The notes: generated by a model not told the origin, from the sequence alone. A DNA stretch of 64,000 nucleotides from Liolophura sinensis (GCF_032854445.1 NC_088307.1:7018017-7082016); one strand, 5' to 3'. Shown: positions 38,061-47,892, counted from the first letter of the stretch. A program made the numbers and translations.

Positions 38061-38303
38061 ATGCAGTTTATATTCCACAGTATACGGCAACTGCAGACAA
38101 CGTTGAGCTGCTTCATCTTGTGTTTGGTGTATTCCGTATGGTGTGTCATTGCTCTAAAATCCACGTATAGGCCTACGTCAAGTTTAAAACAGTTTGGGAT
38201 TGTAACCGGTTTTTACCAATGCTTCAACGCCGATGACGTGGATAAAATCCCAGTATTGGAGATCTTTTTGCAGCGAATAATTTTTGAACCAGTGGAAATC
38301 AGA

Positions 38304-40371
38304 ATGGGAAACGTTAGAAAATACGATCGAGATCTGACTATACAGGCAGGCCACATTGCGGAAGTTCATAACGTTCCCATGCGGGTGCTGATACGGCCGA
38401 TTCCATCTGTACTGGATGAAGAGAAAGTGAGATCGTTGATGAATACCATTATGGTAAGTGTCAGACACGCATGTGGGAGCAGTATTCATAACATACTCTA
38501 TAATTTCTTAATTATTTGTGCATAGACAAATAACAACAGTTTTTTTGGTGACACACATGACGGCTGTATTCAGGATTGTTTACATGATGGCGGACTCCCT
38601 GCTTCTTACCATGGAGACAGACTAGCTCATGTTACATAACCAGAAGAGGGTATCGATACGGCCTAAAACTTAGACATTACATACTCTGTAATTTTTCAAC
38701 CTTTTCGTCTGTTTGCAAGGTACAGTTGTTGTAATTTAGTGACTGCCAGATACGCATACGTGTGTCAGTTGTACTCATAAGATATATAAGGTACCGGTAG
38801 TAATTTATTAAAACGATAAAGCAGCTGTATAATATTGGTTTATGATTGATTGATTGGTTGTGGTTGAATGTTGCTTTCAGTATGGATTAACATTAAAGTC
38901 ATGACATGATGGCTGTGTCCCCGTAGCACACCGATCACAGGACCTCCACATTTAGAGAGCTTCGTTAATAAACAGGCATGCCGAAGACACAGACATGAAG
39001 CTCGCACTCGGAGCTACGTCCCATCCGGTGCCAAGCGACTGGAGGCAGTGTAATAGTTGCCAGTTTTAAAGTTTCATATCATATATACACGTATACCTGA
39101 TACACGTAAACTGCATCTTTATATAATATACCAGCACAATCTCAGGTATAGTATAACTGTTAATGAGCGCCACAATATGTAAAAATTCACTTGCGCGACG
39201 GCGGTTATTTGAATGTTCGGAGCAATTAATCAAAGTCCAATAGGTGAGACACAATGCTGCACGTAGCTCTGATAGACTCTGACGACCTGATAGACGAAGG
39301 GCTACTGTGTGAGAGCAGGCGAATTTAGGAGGGACCAACAGCTGCCAAAATCTGAAATATGGCTTACTTCAGGTGGAGAGGAGGTAGTGTACGTACTTCA
39401 TAAATATTAGCACTATATACAAGCGATGGTGGATAATTATACCTTCAAAGGCAGCTAAGACTACGACAGATCTACTTCTGTAATGTTTAGCCAAGGATCG
39501 GTGTCTAAGCAGTTAAGTTACCGGCCCAATTTCGTTAGCTTTCATTTTGCAATTCCTGGTCCAGCAGCGTACCATCAGGAGAGTTACTTATAGATGTGAC
39601 CCGGCGATTCTATGTCTAACAGACTTTTAATCTGTGAACATTTTCCATGGATGAAGTCATCATATAATCTGATTAAAACTGTATCTAAAACTAACTTCAC
39701 ATAACTCATGGGAAAAATTAAAAGCATGTAAATATTTGTATACGAAAGAGGGCATTATGGACACTGTCATGTGCACTTCATTTTGCCCTGAAGTAACGAT
39801 TGACAAAATTTTTGCGATGTACTTGCGTCATGCGTGATGCTCTAATACATTTACAAAGTTATCGGGACCTTAAATATAAGTATGTTCCCCAAGAATTCCA
39901 ATATACCCCAACATGAAAGATGAACCGATTTTCATTATTGTTTTCCATTCTGGTATTATGAACGCAAGCGGTAAACATTTACAATACGCACTGTGCAAAT
40001 AGAATCCTTTCACAGGAAAAGAGACAAGCTCCTAAAGAGATGGTGTGTTTAGATACATTTTGAATGATGAGCCTGCTCATAGCTATTCCCTTTTAATGGT
40101 ATAAGTTGCACTAGATGATTCTTATGGTTTTGTTGTTTGTTTGTTTTGTTTTTTTGCACAGGATTCGACAACACGTGATCGAGTTCCGCCCATCGACGTC
40201 CTCTGGATTACGGGTCGTCAAGGGGGGGATTACTATTACTCCTTTGGTGGTTGCCATAGGTACGAGGCTTACAAACGATTGGGACTCGAAACTATTCCGT
40301 GTAAACTTTTCAAATCAAATGTCGCTGATTTGAGAACGTATCTGGGAGCGTCAACACCGGATCTTCTGTGA
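38304..40371 (+). CDS. SRXN1: Sulfiredoxin, 2 exons
   Basis: ATP-dependent enzyme that reduces the sulfinic-acid form of 2-Cys peroxiredoxins. Exon 1 is 38,304-38,453 and exon 2 is 40,162-40,371, joined in phase 0 (ATG|GTAAGT, TTGCACAG|GATTCG); the product is 119 residues, near the human 137. Residues 20-45 read [20 protein letters not shown] (human VHNVPLSVLIRPLPSVLD). Exon 2 carries [18 protein letters not shown] and FGGCHR, with the catalytic cysteine at about residue 81, and ends YLGASTPDL as in human. An in-frame ATG at 38,055 would add 83 residues with a hydrophobic stretch; I prefer 38,304 because the added part matches no sulfiredoxin. The 1.7-kb intron has a SINE-like repeat near 38,843-39,062. 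Confidence 0.95.
38843..39062. repeat. SINE-like remnant in sulfiredoxin intron
   Basis: Begins ATTGATTGATTGGTTGTGGT, then text ending GCCAAGCGACTGGAGGCAGT. It has the shape of a dispersed short repeat with a T-rich end, but there is no second copy in this window. Confidence 0.4.
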
Positions 40372-40396
40372 CCAGAACTGAACGTGAAGGATACAC

Positions 40397-40450
<54 letters not shown>
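40397..40450. repeat. (TA)n microsatellite
   Basis: About 27 TA units, 25 bp after the sulfiredoxin stop codon, so inside its 3' UTR. Confidence 0.95.
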
Positions 40451-40452
<2 letters not shown>

Positions 40453-40904
40453 CACTGATCCAACATTGAAAATGGTTTTAATTAGTTAGGCCTCTCTGGT
40501 TACGCTAACCTTGGCAAAACTTTCATTCTTATTTGTTTTGATTGTGTGCGCGGATACGTTTGTGTGCACGGATACGTTTGATTTTCTTATACGCCAGTCA
40601 AGAGATCCACCAACACCAACATTTACAGAGAAGCTTTGAGAGACAGGCGGCCGCATAAAGGTTACTGCGACAAATGATAACTAGCTCCAACCAGTTCCAC
40701 GTGAATATGTATGTGAATGCCGACATACTTCGTGTCAGTTCGCAGTCCCGAAAAACAGTATCTGGGTCTTACCTCTCCTGTTTCAGGATGTGATGAAGAC
40801 GCCCTACACAAACACAGTATACTTGTAACAGATCGACCAGTAATTACGTGCAATTTATCCCAAACTCTTATGAAGCAAAATACCAAATACTAGAGGTGGT
40901 TGAA

Positions 40905-41662
40905 CAGACGCCGTTACCACTGTGCTAACATTGTGAATGGGATTGAACGGTTGATCTTACCACTGCCCTATTATTGTGGTCGGGATTGAACGGACGCTCT
41001 TAGCACGGTGTTAACACTGTGATATGTGATTGAACGGACGCTCTAGCACGGTGCTAACACTGTGATATGTGATTGAACGGACGCTCTTAGCACGGTGCTA
41101 ACGCTGTGATATGTGATTGAACGGACGCTCTTAGCACGGTGCTAACACTGTGATATGTGATTGAACGGACGCTCTTAGCACGGTGCTAACACTGTGATAT
41201 GTGATTGAACGGACGCTCTTAGCACGGTGCTAACACTGTGATATGTGATTGAACGGACGCTCTTCGCACGGTGCCAACACTGTGATATGTGATTGAACGG
41301 GCGCACTTACCACTTTGCTAACATTGTGATCGGGCTTGAACAGACGCTCTTATCACTGTGATGACATTTTGATCGTGATTGAGCGCACGCTCTTAGCACG
41401 GTGCTAACACTGTGATATGTGATTGAACGGACGCTCTTAGCACGGTGCTAACACTGTGATATGTGATGGAACGGACGCTCTTATCACTGTGCTAACATTG
41501 TGATCGTGATTGAACGGGCGCTGTTATCACTGTGCTAACATTGCGAGCGTGATTGAACGTGCATTCTTATCACTGTGCTGACGTTGTGGTCGGGATTGAA
41601 CGGGCGCTGTTATCACTGTGCTAACATTGTGATCGTGATTGAACGGGCGCTGTTATCACTGT
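40905..41662. repeat. 44-bp satellite array, left part
   Basis: Unit like TGATTGAACGGACGCTCTTA followed by GCACGGTGCTAACACTGTGATATG. Spacing measured between GATTGAACGG at 41,071 and 41,115 is 44 bp. Central copies (41,000-41,300) are nearly identical; both edges are more diverged. The array resumes at 44,741 after an inserted block. Confidence 0.92.
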
Positions 41663-42642
41663 TGTTATGTATGACTATTTAACATTTTCATGTACTGTTA
41701 GTCTGCGGACCTTTGTGTTAAGCATAACAGGCCCTGTTATATGTGTACAGCGCGGACCGGATCGAAAGCACCTTGTTCAATGCTTCGTTTATTTCATTGG
41801 CTGTTAATTCTGTGTTTAAGAATAGTTGAATCCACCTGGAACGTATATAAGCCGTGTTTTCTGTGCAGAGAGGAGGTATTTTTGCTGCATCCACTGGGAG
41901 CCAGGAGAGTGTGCGACGCTCTCGTATCGAGTCCATTATATTGATATGAGCTGATGATGCCAGTTTCGTTTGGGAGGACAGATTTTTATGCCGGCACCGT
42001 TTGTGTACCACAGTTGTACTGATGTCTGGTTTAAGTGAATTTCTGCGGAAGTCACGTTTATTGGTGTTCGGATCTTTATTATGATTATACAGTGTTGACT
42101 GTGTAATTTGTTTAACACACTGACCTCACCTGACCGACAAGGTCGTCACGGACTCTAAACTGAAGTTTTCAGTTTTGCAAAGGACGTTTGTTCTGCCACA
42201 AGGTGACATTACTCTACGCCTCTGAACGGCTCGTTTGTGAGTTTCTGCAGGAGCTGTGACTGTTCTAAAGTGGACTATACCTCCATGCCTGGATTTACCC
42301 TGTGTTGTGCGGGTGTGACGTCATTCAAAGGCTTGACTGTTCCAGTTGGACACAGACCCCCATTACAACTTCCGTTTTTCAGTAGGGATGATTGTAGTTC
42401 TGTGAATTTTAGGGTATAAAGTCTTTTTTTGCTCCCAGGCGTCCATTTTTGGTGCACAGGTGCATGCTTGGTATTAAAATGCTGGAAACTGTCTAAACTT
42501 TGAGGAGGTATGAGCTTTATTGATGAAAGTTTGAAATTCTGGGCGAGAGGACACAAGGTGTGAGGTAGTGATGAGGCTGCGAGTGACGTCCCCTTGGCGT
42601 TGCTAGGCACGCCTCCCAGCTGCCGGCATGGAAAGGTCCAGA

Positions 42643-42800
42643 TTTTGACGGTCAACCTATGTCAAGATTTTTATGGCTTCTTTCTCACAGGCTGGGCCAG
42701 GTATGCACCAAAGCTTAATGGCCACGGAATGTTTGGGACTGAGCTACAGCGCTAGACGTTAACATTGTCGCTTATGAAAAATTAATGGGGGTCCGAGGCC
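42643..42800 (+). repeat. 158-bp direct repeat, copy 1
   Basis: From TTTTGACGGTCAACCTATGT to GGGGGTCCGAGGCC. It differs from copy 2 at one base by eye (GCACCAAAG versus GCATCAAAG), spacing 1,624 bp. Together with the left end at 42,348 it would make a complete 453-bp short element with the same inverted termini. Confidence 0.95.
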
Positions 42801-43058
42801 TGTACTGACGAAGTCACCAAAATGTGAAAAATGTCACTATGCGCTTAGATTTCGCAGCAGCCTGATAATTTTTGGTGGGTATGTCTGTGATGTGTTTTGC
42901 ATTGATTGGGCCGTTTCATAGCTTCTTGGGGCTATTTACATTTTGAAAATATCCATTTTGATGAAAAATCGGTAAAATGCTGTTCAGCGTAGGGTAGCAT
43001 GTGTATAGGCATCCTGAAATGAACAACATGCAACGTTCTAGTATTCCTACGCTTGAAA

Positions 43059-43442
43059 ATGGAGACGTTCAGAGCAGAAATTGCTGCAAAAATTGAAAGT
43101 TTCAGTGTTTATAGTGAAAACGGAGCCTGTCGAGTGTGGACTGGACCATTGACGAGGGATGGTCGATATGGTCTTGCCTCCTACAAAGACCCCGTCACAC
43201 ATCGATGGAAGAAGAAACACATCAGTAGACTTGTTTATATGGCCAGACAGGGGCTGTCACATTTAGATCCCAAGCTTGATTGTTCACACGTGTGCCACAA
43301 CACACGCTGTGTAAATGTGGACCACATAAGCTTGGAACCGCATTGTGTTAACAATAACAGGCAGCGCTGCTGTCTCGGCCATGGGCAGTATGCAAGGTGC
43401 ATGTTGCATTTAAGACTGAGCAGGTTGGTTTCCCCTCATTAA
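43059..43442 (+). CDS. I-PpoI-like His-Cys-box homing endonuclease
   Basis: Predicted DNA endonuclease of 127 residues from the ATG at 43,059. The C-terminal part reads CSHVCHNTRCVNVDHISLE, then N-N-N-R-Q-R-C-C, then H-G-Q; this matches the I-PpoI zinc loop and active site (SHLCHNTRCHNPLHLCWE, then DDNKGRNWC). The expected general-base His (second H of HVCHNTRC) and metal-binding Asn (in VNNNR) are present, as are the zinc-ligand Cys and His. The N-terminal part has CRVWTGPLTRDGRYG and KHISRLVYMA, the beta-strand DNA-contact region of such nucleases. The frame is whole with no internal stop. Such enzymes are best known from group I introns in protist rDNA; here it sits in a compact mobile-looking element without an rDNA context. 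Confidence 0.82.
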   Translation: METFRAEIAAKIESFSVYSENGACRVWTGPLTRDGRYGLASYKDPVTHRWKKKHISRLVYMARQGLSHLDPKLDCSHVCHNTRCVNVDHISLEPHCVNNNRQRCCLGHGQYARCMLHLRLSRLVSPH

Positions 43443-43580
43443 AAATAATAAATAACAGATTGTTTTAGATTTTGCTCAATTTCTGTTATCATTTTTTAAT
43501 TTCTTTCATAAGCAACAACAGCAGTGACAAATTATATACAAAATTGGCGGTTACAAATATCTAGTGTATGTGTGATCTGT

Positions 43581-44279
43581 TTAGGTGTTGTCCAGTTGTC
43601 CCTTGGCATAGTCAGTTTTTTCTTCTGGATTTGAAAGCCTGTACTCAATGTGCTCTCGAAGTTTTCTGGCTGTATTGCGGAGTGATCTCCCCTTAACTGT
43701 CTGTCGCTTCTTATAAACCTTGTGGTACTGGTTCACCCTTTCAATCTGTTGTACTGTTCTCTCGCTGCTAGGTGAAATACTGGCGCCGACAGCTTGGAGT
43801 TTGGCAGCTGTGGACTTGTCCTGGCCATTGTTAAGTCTGTGGATTGTGGACGCCGCCCTTCCCTCCATATTTCTGCTGTAGTTTACATTCTTGGGCAAGG
43901 AGACGCTGAGTGATCTGTTGACAGCTTCGCACTTTTGAGTGCTGGTGTTCATCCGGAGACTGGTGACGGCTGTCTCGCTCAACCTCATGTGCAGTACTTC
44001 GGTCAATAGTTTCCTGTCGTTGTCATCCATGTTAAAAGGGCAGAGTTTACTGGTGGATAAAAACAGGGACCTCTCCCACCAGCTGCTGGTTTCCCCTCCG
44101 GAGCAAACCACACTGTTCCTGCGGCATTTGGAACAGTCCCCACCGTAACACCTGACCGTTGCATCCACAACCCTGGGTGGGCAAGTTTTTATTTTCCTCA
44201 TGTCACCAATGCGCTCAGACGTAAGTTGAGAAAATATCAAGCTACACCTGGCCTTAACATCCTGACTTTTGACGGTCAA
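43581..44279 (-). CDS. Mutator-like transposase C-terminal fragment or relative
   Basis: A 232-codon open frame on -; the first ATG gives about 206 residues starting MRKIKTCPPRVV. It contains a CYGGDCSKCRRNSVVC cysteine cluster, SSWWERSLFL, then NTSTQKCEAVNRSLSVSLPK, NVNYSRNMEGRAASTIHRLN, and a basic tail. The block 'T-Q-K-C-E-x-x-N-R, then SLPKNxxxSRN, then IHRxNNG' resembles the carboxy-terminal part of Mutator-like transposases of invertebrates (SSQANESLNN, then SKAPKSRHYGG, then AAVAQKNEG). No DDE core is present, so this is either a truncated transposase or a co-opted accessory protein. The frame enters the 158-bp repeat at its 5' end. Function unknown; assignment by remembered similarity. 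Confidence 0.5.
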   Translation of the reverse strand: MTVKSQDVKARCSLIFSQLTSERIGDMRKIKTCPPRVVDATVRCYGGDCSKCRRNSVVCSGGETSSWWERSLFLSTSKLCPFNMDDNDRKLLTEVLHMRLSETAVTSLRMNTSTQKCEAVNRSLSVSLPKNVNYSRNMEGRAASTIHRLNNGQDKSTAAKLQAVGASISPSSERTVQQIERVNQYHKVYKKRQTVKGRSLRNTARKLREHIEYRLSNPEEKTDYAKGQLDNT

Positions 44280-44424
44280 CCTATGTCAAGATTTTTATGG
44301 CTTCTTTCTCACAGGCTGGGCCAGGTATGCATCAAAGCTTAATGGCCACGGAATGTTTGGGACTGAGCTACAGCGCTAGACGTTAACATTGTCGCTTATG
44401 AAAAATTAATGGGGGTCCGAGGCC
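44267..44424 (+). repeat. 158-bp direct repeat, copy 2 (right end of element)
   Basis: See copy 1 at 42,643. Homology stops exactly at 44,424 where the LTR-like sequence resumes, so this copy marks the right end of the inserted element. Confidence 0.95.
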
Positions 44425-44740
44425 AGTTCTGTGTAACCTGTGTACTGTGTTCGCGTTCGCTAACCTAGCGAAGTACCTGACTGGGACAATTTGTGACTTG
44501 TGTGAATTGTGTGTTTATCCCATGGTCTTTACGTTGGATCTCCTGGAATACGTTCCTTGGGATGCAAAGGTGAACTGGAAACTTTTAAAGACCGGTAATA
44601 CTGATGTGTATGTTTTTTTTATGTTGTTGTTGTTGAACTGTCTGTAAAACTGTACGTCTCATTTTATATACAAAGCATTGTTTACATTGTGATATTGAGT
44701 CACTGAGTCTGTTTTCTGTTGCTGTTTTCAATACCGTAAC

Positions 44741-44995
44741 ACTGTGCTGAGATTGTGATCGTGATTGAACGGGCGCTCTTACCACTGTGTTGACATTGTG
44801 GTCGGGATTGAACGGGCGCTGTTATCACTGTGCTGACATTGTGATCGGCATTGAACGGACGCTCTTATCACTGTACTGACATTGTGGTCGGGATTCAACG
44901 GGCGCTGTTATCACTGTGCTGACATTGTGATCGGGATTGAATAGGCGCTGTTATCACTGTGCTGACATTGTGGTCGGGATTGAACAGGCGCTAGT
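44741..44995. repeat. 44-bp satellite array, right part
   Basis: About six more diverged units (CACTGTGCTGACATTGTGGT, then CGGGATTGAACGGGCGCTGTTAT). It continues the 40.9-41.7-kb array across the inserted block. Confidence 0.9.
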
Positions 44996-45059
44996 AGTTG
45001 GGAATGTACGTTTGGTTCCGTTTTGAGGATCCATTTTTTGTGGTTTTGAGGATCTGTTT

Positions 45060-45640
45060 TTTGTGGTGATGTGGTGGTGACGTCACACCTCCCAGCCCGA
45101 AGGGCTGGTGGATGTTGCAGGTGTGACGTCACCCCTTCGATGAGTGTTCGATCAGTTGATGCGTTTAGCATTCGCTGGGGAAGTTGGGTGGGTTTTTTCC
45201 ACGCCGCGGGGCCCATGTGTATAGACTAGCGTGTAGTAGACTAGCGTATAGTATAACAGCATATGAAAAAAACCGAAGGGCTGGCGGCAACTTGGGGTAG
45301 GTGTGACGTCACCACTTCCAAACATTCGCTGGGGCAGTTTGGGTAGTTGGGTGGGTTTTTTCCACGCCGCGGGGCATATGTGATAAGGAGTGATAAGGAG
45401 TGACAGCAGACGCACCACCACCCCTCACCACCATACACACCACCAACCCCAGAAAAAAGGGTTCACCTGCCCAACCTGCGGGCGGGGGTTTTCCCGACGG
45501 GAGCATTTGGTGCGCCACCAGCGGGAGCATGGAAAAAAACAACGAGCGTGTGTGCGATTGCCTGTGGTAAAACTTTTTACCGATTGTGGGACTGGCGTGT
45601 CCATCAACGTGGGGAACACAGCCAGGTAAGTTCTTTTTTT
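45060..45640 (+). mobile_element. Zinc-finger element fragment with CRE palindromes (left copy)
   Basis: Shares long stretches, in opposite orientation, with 63,163-63,930: CATTCGCTGGGG, TTTTTTCCACGCCGCGGGGC, GATAAGGAGTGATAAGGAGT and GTAGTAGACTAGCGTATAGT. Two imperfect tandem units of this leader lie at 45,160-45,260 and 45,320-45,405. It carries a finger exon (FTCPTCGRGFSRREHLVRHQ near 45,460-45,520) ending at a GTAAGTTCTTTTTTT donor, the same donor text as the 63-kb copy. It looks broken compared with the right copy. Perfect TGACGTCA palindromes lie at 45,078, 45,124 and 45,304. Family uncertain; perhaps a terminal piece of the same Polinton-linked family as the right copy. Confidence 0.6.
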
Positions 45641-45762
45641 TATTTTTTATTTTATTATTATGAACACTTTTTTAACACCAACACAACATTACAGGAATGA
45701 GCAAATTATCTTTGGAAGTTTAAACATGGTTGTGGTATGGACATCCCTGCCTTGCTTACTAT

Positions 45763-45996
45763 TCATTTATTGATTTGATTGGGCAATGGTGGTGTACGTC
45801 ATACTCAAGAAATGTTTACTTATACAAAGGCGACCAACATTTTGGTGGGAGGAATTTGTGCATAGCCCAGAGGATACCCACAACCATGGGTAGGTTGCTG
45901 GAAGACCTTCCCATGTACCGGTACGGCACGAAAGGAAGCCAGCATGAACTGGACTCACAGCGACCCCAGTGTGGAGAGGTTCCTGGGTCACATGTC
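45763..45996 (-). mobile_element. Diverged tRNA-derived SINE
   Basis: Tail ATTTATTGATTTGATTGGGC at the left, then text matching the family core (GGTTGCTGGAAGACCTTCCC) and GAGAGGTTCCTGGGTCA near the head. The A-box end is missing. Confidence 0.75.
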
Positions 45997-46540
45997 ATAT
46001 ACATGTAGTAGATTAACATATAGATTATAGTTCTCAAAACTTGTTTTCTTAACTCAGAAACTGGATAATTTGTACCAGGAATTATCAAAGAGTTCAAGTG
46101 AGTTCAATCTGGGATTAAGATAGACTGCCTTAATCCGAGACTTAATAAACGCCCAAACAAGTACACTTTTATATGTACTCTATGGGTGAAACAAACGTTA
46201 TCAGAAATCAGTATTTCTTTAGCTCTGTTTTCAGTAATGGTTTTCATTTCCCATGTATATGTATTTGTTCACGTGTGGATGCAGTGGGCCTCTGCGGACG
46301 CTTTACTCTATCAGTATAAAATGGAATACGGGAGGTAACTGCTCCGTCTGTTGTTGATGTACTTCTGGTCTTATCGTGAACGTCTGCTGTTCGGTACTGT
46401 TGCCATCTTGCAGAAGCCGCTTTCATCTCTACAACAACAGCAGTCAGAAAAGCAGAAATTGTAAGCGCATCTCCTGAAGAGTAAGCCCAAACGCAGCGTC
46501 TTCAGATAACGTTCGGATTTGTCACTGATTCCTTACAGCC

Positions 46541-46593
46541 ATGGTGGATCCCAGAATCAAGCCTATAGTAATCAAGGCGGGTGTCGTCACCAG
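46541..46593 (+). CDS. TBCA: Tubulin-specific chaperone A, first coding exon only
   Basis: Encodes MVDPRIKPIVIKAGVVTR, which lines up with the human TBCA start MADPRVRQIKIKTGVVKR (cofactor A, which captures beta-tubulin during folding). The exon is 53 bp, ends in phase 2 and is followed by a strong GTAAGT donor. The start context is ACAGCCATGG, a good translation-start context. I see no later TBCA exon (expected next: L-V-K-E-K, then YEKEA-like) in the remaining 17 kb, where the A1CF-like gene begins on the same strand 1.4 kb on. Either the intron is very long and contains that gene, or this is an orphaned exon. Confidence 0.7.
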
Positions 46594-46944
46594 GTAAGTC
46601 TGACTTTTACTCAGACGTGTCGTGTATACTTAACAGGTTCTGTATATTAAACCAGCAGTATAATTGATCAATACAGATGATAGAAAATTAAACTGAAATT
46701 TCAAAATGAAAAAAGAAAAAAAAAATTAACTCTATTTGTCAAAATATGCGGTCTTTATTATAACACATTATAATACAAACCTTTCTCATGCGAGCCATGT
46801 TTAGGCAGGTGTTTAGTTTACAGGCCCTAATCTAAGTTATACATGTATATCCATGTCTGAAAGATTGAAGTGCCACATCAATATACATGTACCGTAGGTC
46901 ATCCATGGCTGATCACATGATCTGTTGGAAGAGTTCCACAGGTG

Positions 46945-47100
46945 GGTCGGGGTGGTTGGCATAGCTGGCATAGCATGGAGTTGTTGGAGCTGCTCCACTC
47001 GACTTTACAAGCCGACGTTTTGCTCCTTGTCGCGCTGATTGGTCTGTCATGTCCCTCTCTCATTGGACGTCGCAGTGCGAAGGTTTGCCTGGAACATGAT
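46945..47100. repeat. Fragment of the 63-kb element's promoter region
   Basis: CTCGACTTTACAAGCCGACG followed by TTTTGC at 46,998-47,023 is identical over 26 bp to 63,704-63,729. Both places also have nearby GCTGATTGGTC-type inverted CCAAT boxes (47,036 and 63,590). Confidence 0.75.
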
Positions 47101-47411
47101 AAGCTGTTCTAGAAGACAATGCAGAAGCTAGAACCACGCGAAAACAAAATTTGTTTTTCTATTTTTGAATATTACACAGGACAGTGCCTGTTGTCAAATC
47201 GATGTCAGCGATAGTAGATTGGATTTGGGTCATTTTCAACCACCCAGATAGCCTTGGTGTTTTTTGCAGAACTCTCATGAAGACATGCCGTATTTCGTTC
47301 AGCGAATTTCAGGGGGAATAACTCTGAGCCGCTTGTTGACACGACTATAGACGGGGAACACCCAACAAGTTGGTATAGCCGAACACTCACTGAAGTATAA
47401 ACACATGCCAT

Positions 47412-47892
47412 ATTTCGTACTATGAATGGTTCAATTTTCGATACTTGAGACTCACGGGTGAACTGCTTTCGCAGTGGCACAGCGAGTGCTACATAACCGT
47501 ATGCCTCCAAGTTATCAGCTTATTTTTTTACCTATATGTTTGCCTTACTTGTTTCTGTGGTCCTATTCTCTGGATTTGGTGTCTTTTCTATGTAAATTTG
47601 AATAAAACAATAATTATTGGACATCATAGATGGCACTGTAGGGCTCTTCTCACATTTCGTACTATGAACGGTTCAATTTTCGATACTTGAGACTCACGGG
47701 TGAACTGCTTTCGCAGTGGTACAGCGAGTGCTACATAACCGTATGCCTCCAAGTTATCAGCTTATTTTTTTACCTATATGTTGCCTTACACGTTTCTGTG
47801 GTCCTATTCTCTGGATTTGGTGCCTTTTCTATGTAAATTGGAATAAAATAATAATTATTGGACATCATAGATGGCGCTGTAGGGCTCTTCTA
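47412..47892. repeat. Tandem duplication, 241-bp unit, two copies
   Basis: Copy 1 is 47,412-47,652 and copy 2 is 47,653-47,892. Both run from ATTTCGTACTATGAA(T/C)GG to GGCGCTGTAGGGCTCTTCT-like text with a handful of differences. The second copy ends 80 bp before the A1CF-like start codon, so the duplicated DNA is promoter-proximal. Confidence 0.93.

Larger units (their letters stand above)
42348..44424 (+). mobile_element. Element with His-Cys-box nuclease ORF and Mutator-like ORF
   Basis: Candidate 2,077-bp element. Left end GGACACAGACCCCCATTA and right end, inverted, GGCCTCGGACCCCCATTA agree at 15 of 18 positions and are flush with AGTT on both outsides (42,344-42,347 and 44,425-44,428). 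A 158-bp segment forming the right end (44,267-44,424) recurs internally at 42,643-42,800 with one mismatch. Between the two copies lie a + nuclease ORF (43,059-43,442) and a - ORF (43,581-44,279), convergent and 138 bp apart. It splits the LTR-like block. An alternative left boundary at 42,405 would give a 9-bp duplication AGTTCTGTG (42,396-42,404 and 44,425-44,433), which is the size Mutator elements make. I know no described element with this pair of genes. Confidence 0.6.
41663..44741 (+). mobile_element. Solo-LTR-like block (Ty3/gypsy type) inside the satellite
   Basis: Begins TGTTATGTATGAC and ends CCGTAACA, the TG...CA pattern of LTRs. The satellite string ACTGT lies on both sides (41,658-41,662 and 44,741-44,745), giving a 4- or 5-bp target duplication depending on whether the final A belongs to the element. 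A TATATAAG box near 41,846 followed by a likely transcript start supports an LTR promoter. With the 2.1-kb inner insertion removed, the block is about 1.0 kb. No gag or pol text is present. A fossil, interrupted by another element; fairly young judged by the intact ends. Confidence 0.6.

Noticed and set aside
38055-38303. Amino-terminal extension of sulfiredoxin from the first ATG
   Set aside because: Adds a hydrophobic, cysteine-rich stretch unlike any sulfiredoxin; the ATG at 38,304 gives a normal-length enzyme.
40905-41662. CRISPR-like array
   Set aside because: The whole 44-bp unit repeats with no unique spacers, and the sequence is clearly animal; it is a satellite.
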